Below, one piece after another: positions 40,867 to 43,058 of a stretch of 43,058 nucleotides of DNA; the first letter of the stretch is position 1, and each line of letters starts with the position of its first letter. Below the pieces are notes generated by a model. It ran no database searches. It was not told the origin of the DNA and saw only the letters and a list, made by a program, of their open reading frames with translations. The stretch spans positions 1-43,058 of the forward strand of contig JALERH010000192.1 in the NCBI GenBank assembly GCA_022764275.1, in the 5' to 3' direction. Made by a program: the position numbers and the translations under genes. The stretch is from Blautia sp. (GTDB lineage: Bacteria > Bacillota > Clostridia > Lachnospirales > Lachnospiraceae).

Positions 40867-41178
40867 AGCTCATTCCTCCTCAATTTCTGTATGGAAATCT
40901 AAAATCTTCTACAGTATATCATAAAAATATGAAAGATTTACCTCATTTATGTTACAAATTTAATACATACATTATCGTTAAAAACAAGACAATTACGTTA
41001 AAAGGGTGACGCAAAAAAGAAAAAACGTAAAATATTTTCACAAAAAATTAAAAAAAATAAGGTTTAATTTATGATAATTACCTTGCGAAACAGGGAGAAA
41101 GGTTGTATAATGGAGAAAATTGATAAATTCTTGTCATAAGTCTGCCCATTTACAGGCAGCAGAGAAAGGAGAAGTATC
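40867..41178. other. AT-rich intergenic stretch with one clear promoter
   Basis: These 312 bases separate the divergent aldo/keto reductase and CODH maturation genes. They are strongly AT-rich with several A-tracts (40990-41060) and an ATTACGTTA/ATTATCGTTA pair near 40972-41000. One promoter reads to the right. No gene is seen, and no known riboswitch was recognised. Confidence 0.6.
41083..41111 (+). promoter_or_regulatory. Promoter of the CODH maturation operon
   Basis: TTGCGA (41083-41088), 17-base spacer, perfect TATAAT (41106-41111), about 65 bases before the first start codon. Confidence 0.65.
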
Positions 41179-41577
41179 ATGCATTTGATCAAAGATGAGA
41201 ATGGTAATCTTGTTCAGCATGGTCATGAGCATACGCATGAGCACACGCATTCAGATGGTGTGACACACAGTCATGCACATACCCATGAGGGCGGTGAGAA
41301 CCACGAACATACACATACTGAGAGTACAGCATGCGCAGGAGGGGACTGCGGTTCCTGTCAGGGCGGAGACTGTAAGAATGAAACAGTTGCGCTTCTGACC
41401 TACATGCTGCAGCACAATGAGCATCATGCGGCAGAGCTCGACCAGATGGCAGAAAATCTGGAGAAGATGGGCATGAGTGCAGCGGCAAAGACGATCAAGG
41501 AGAGCGTTTCTGATTTCCAGAAAGGCAATATGCGTCTTGGTCTCGCTCTGACACTGGTAAAAGAAGAAATGAAATAA
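41179..41577 (+). CDS. His-rich predicted nickel-binding protein (CooJ analogue)
   Basis: This 132-residue protein has 13 His residues between positions 14 and 46, in alternating HxH form, then four Cys (52, 57, 60, 65) spaced by Gly/Asp, then a helical C-terminal domain (about 68-132) with HNEHHAAE near its start. The head can clearly bind several metal ions. There is no signal peptide. With CooT, CooC and CooS downstream, it most likely stores or delivers nickel for the CODH C-cluster, as CooJ does in Rhodospirillum rubrum; in CooJ the His-rich part is at the other end. The role is inferred from composition and neighbours. AAAGGAG precedes the ATG. Confidence 0.75.
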   Translation: MHLIKDENGNLVQHGHEHTHEHTHSDGVTHSHAHTHEGGENHEHTHTESTACAGGDCGSCQGGDCKNETVALLTYMLQHNEHHAAELDQMAENLEKMGMSAAAKTIKESVSDFQKGNMRLGLALTLVKEEMK

Positions 41578-41628
41578 TTCCGGCGCTCCGGTATGGGAGC
41601 ACCACAGCATAATTAGGAGGCATGCATT

Positions 41629-41811
41629 ATGTGTTTGGCAACTGTTTACAAGCAAAGCGATGATTCCGTGATCTTTAAAAATGTCAGCCGGATCGATGTG
41701 GACGGAGAAAAGCTTATCCTCCGCGATATCATGGGAGATGAGAGAATCGTGGAAGGCAGTATTCTCATGGTAGATCTTGCCAACAGCATTGTGAAGGTAA
41801 AATGTGACTGA
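41629..41811 (+). CDS. cooT: CooT family nickel-binding protein
   Basis: This is a 60-residue protein of the CooT family, small dimeric proteins that bind nickel through Cys2. The start MCLATVY has that Cys2, and the rest (VSRIDVDGEKLILRDIMGDERIVEGSILMVDL) fits the small beta-barrel pattern. AGGAGG precedes the ATG. It lies 51 bases after the His-rich gene, with a small GCTCC/GGAGC hairpin between, and 36 bases before cooC. The neighbour genes support a role in nickel insertion into carbon monoxide dehydrogenase. Confidence 0.85.
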   Translation: MCLATVYKQSDDSVIFKNVSRIDVDGEKLILRDIMGDERIVEGSILMVDLANSIVKVKCD

Positions 41812-41847
41812 TGATTGAAAGATTACTTTTTAGGAGGAACCAGGTTT

Positions 41848-42618
41848 ATGGCACATGTAATTGCTGTCGCAGGTAAAGGCGGCGTTGGTAAGACAACCTT
41901 ATGCGGAATGCTGATCCAGTACCTTTGCGAAAAGGGAAAAGGACCGATTCTGGCAGTGGATGCGGATGCAAATTCAAACCTCAATGAGGTTCTGGGAGTT
42001 AAGGTGGAAACCACTCTGGGCGATGTGCGGGAAGAAATCGCACGGGCAGAACTGGCAAAGGAAAACCCGATTCCGGCGGGAATGTCAAAAGCGGATTATG
42101 CAGAGATGCGGTTTGAGGACGCACTTGTGGAAGACGATGATTTTGACCTTCTGGTTATGGGACGGACCCAGGGAAAAGGCTGTTACTGTTTTGTGAATGG
42201 ACTTTTGCAGACTCAGCTTGCGAAATACCAGAATAATTATCCTTATTTTGTTGTGGATAATGAGGCAGGTATGGAACATATCAGCCGAGGTGTTCTTCCT
42301 TCCATGCAGACGGCAATCCTGGTAAGTGACTGTTCCAGGAGAGGCGTTCAGGCCGTTGGACGGATCGCGGAGCTGATCAAAGAGTGCGATATGCACCCGG
42401 ATACCGTCGGATTGATCATTAATCGTGCACCCGGCGGACAGCTTAACGACGGCATCAAAGAAGAAATTGAGAAACAGGGGCTTACCCTTCTGGGTGTGGT
42501 TCCGCAGGACGAAAAGGTCTACGAATATGACTGTGAAGGACGTCCTACTGCAAGCCTGCCGGAGGATAATCCTGTTAAGGTTGCACTTCGTGCAATTGTA
42601 GACAAGCTGAATTTATAA
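41848..42618 (+). CDS. cooC: CODH nickel-insertion ATPase CooC
   Basis: CooC is a MinD-type ATPase that helps insert nickel into the C-cluster of carbon monoxide dehydrogenase (256 residues). The deviant P-loop GKGGVGKTT is at 9-17, Walker B-like VDADANSNL at 37-45, and the metal-binding CxC is Cys112-Tyr-Cys114, the same numbering as I recall for CooC1 of Carboxydothermus. The switch-like VDNEAGMEHISRG region is present. AGGAGG precedes the chosen ATG; a TTG further upstream is rejected. It is the third gene of the maturation run. Confidence 0.93.
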   Translation: MAHVIAVAGKGGVGKTTLCGMLIQYLCEKGKGPILAVDADANSNLNEVLGVKVETTLGDVREEIARAELAKENPIPAGMSKADYAEMRFEDALVEDDDFDLLVMGRTQGKGCYCFVNGLLQTQLAKYQNNYPYFVVDNEAGMEHISRGVLPSMQTAILVSDCSRRGVQAVGRIAELIKECDMHPDTVGLIINRAPGGQLNDGIKEEIEKQGLTLLGVVPQDEKVYEYDCEGRPTASLPEDNPVKVALRAIVDKLNL

Positions 42619-42666
42619 GCAACACCCCTTGACGCATTTTTTTGGACGGCAAGGGATATTTGCTGC

Positions 42667-42696
42667 ATAGGGAGTTTGTGAAAATTCCTGTTTTTT
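42667..42696 (+). terminator. Weak terminator-like hairpin after cooC
   Basis: AGGGA pairs with TTCCT with flanking G-U and A-U pairs around a 9-base loop, followed by GTTTTTT. It could reduce read-through into cooS or end the maturation transcript. Confidence 0.3.
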
Positions 42697-42727
42697 ACCA
42701 AGAAAATAACCCATGGGAGGGGATGGG

Positions 42728-42784
42728 ATGTCCCGGCCTGTGAGGATTATTGAAAATAAAAAAGACAAGGTACATACCAATTAA
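42728..42784 (+). CDS. Small ORF in the cooS leader, possible leader peptide
   Basis: An 18-codon frame (MSRPVRIIENKKDKVHTN) starts at an ATG with GGGAGGGG about six bases upstream, a good ribosome site, and ends 25 bases before cooS. A second in-frame ATG lies five codons earlier. The peptide is basic and matches nothing I recognise. It could be a leader peptide linked to control of cooS, or chance. Confidence 0.3.
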   Translation: MSRPVRIIENKKDKVHTN

Positions 42785-42809
42785 GTGTACAAATTAAAGG
42801 AGGTCAATA

Positions 42810-43058
42810 ATGAGTGAATTCAAATTAACTACAGTGGAAGAATTTGAAGAGGCTACCGCCAGACTGTTAGAGACAGGCGCAAAGGTTGGCGCTGATTCCT
42901 GGCAGATGCGAGTTAAAAATCAGACTCCACACTGTAAATTCGGTGAGCAGGGTATCTGCTGCCGTATCTGTGCAATGGGACCATGTCGTATTACCCCGAA
43001 AGCACCGAGAGGAATCTGCGGCTGCGATGCTCACGGTATCGTAGGAAGAAACTTCCTG
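42810..43058 (+). CDS. cooS: Anaerobic carbon monoxide dehydrogenase catalytic subunit, N-terminal part
   Basis: CooS (also named AcsA in acetogens) oxidises CO or reduces CO2 at a nickel-iron-sulfur C-cluster, in the Wood-Ljungdahl pathway. Only the first 83 residues are inside the window; the frame is open at the edge. The N-terminal cysteines for the D and B clusters are present: Cys42, Cys50, Cys51, Cys54, Cys59 and Cys70 in HCKFGEQGICCRICAMGPCR and GICGCDAHG. AAAGGAGG is placed well before the ATG. The nickel-handling genes directly upstream support the assignment. Confidence 0.95.
   Translation, partial: MSEFKLTTVEEFEEATARLLETGAKVGADSWQMRVKNQTPHCKFGEQGICCRICAMGPCRITPKAPRGICGCDAHGIVGRNFL

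Overview
The window is a contiguous piece of a low-to-moderate GC, spore-forming, anaerobic Firmicute chromosome, most likely a Lachnospiraceae acetogen of the Blautia type. The evidence is: a carbon monoxide dehydrogenase maturation set leading into cooS at the right edge; a SpoIID-type protein and a SleB-type cell wall hydrolase; a T-box leader, a TPP riboswitch and a clostridial 6S RNA; and the Firmicute cluster rplS-lepB-rbgA-rnhB-yraN. There are no tRNA or rRNA genes, insertion sequences, prophage genes or CRISPR arrays. Almost all genes look intact; only the two edge genes are cut.

Left part (1-8.5 kb): a truncated Lon-like AAA+ ATPase gene on the minus strand, a polar amino acid ABC transporter operon (binding protein, permease, ATPase), a gene-free stretch with two strong promoters, a SleB-family hydrolase, then threonine synthase coupled to a dGTPase. 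At 8.58-8.81 kb is 6S RNA with its own promoter and terminator. Next come aldose epimerase, SpoIID-like and YihY/BrkB genes, then the T-box-controlled pheS-pheT operon. A GC-rich palindromic tandem repeat separates pheS from pheT, and a histidine phosphatase gene is coupled to pheT.

Middle (17-29 kb): a two-gene operon encoding a MotA/ExbB-type channel protein with a long cytoplasmic tail and a MotB/OmpA-type partner. This is a ZorAB-like ion-driven motor with no flagellar genes and no recognised Zorya effectors beside it. On the minus strand follow a MATE transporter, TPP-riboswitch-controlled thiT, and a BMP-family nucleoside ABC transporter operon. Plus-strand ZIP and EamA-family transporter genes come next.

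Right part (29-43 kb): SEC-C-tagged methionine aminopeptidase; rplS; signal peptidase I (with Arg where the catalytic Lys is expected), rbgA, rnhB, yraN and pgeF; a long variant of PRPP synthetase facing away from a radical-SAM DUF512-der-plsY-gpsA operon; an aldo/keto reductase; and finally a run of His-rich protein, CooT, CooC and CooS. The last run looks like a nickel-delivery and CODH-maturation operon, with the His-rich protein in the place of CooJ.

The strongest leads for follow-up are the stand-alone ZorAB-like pair, the His-rich CooJ analogue and the small ORF in front of cooS, the unusual signal peptidase active site, the Walker B change in the Lon-like ATPase, the pheS/pheT repeat, and a promoter-driven non-coding stretch at 4.1-4.3 kb.
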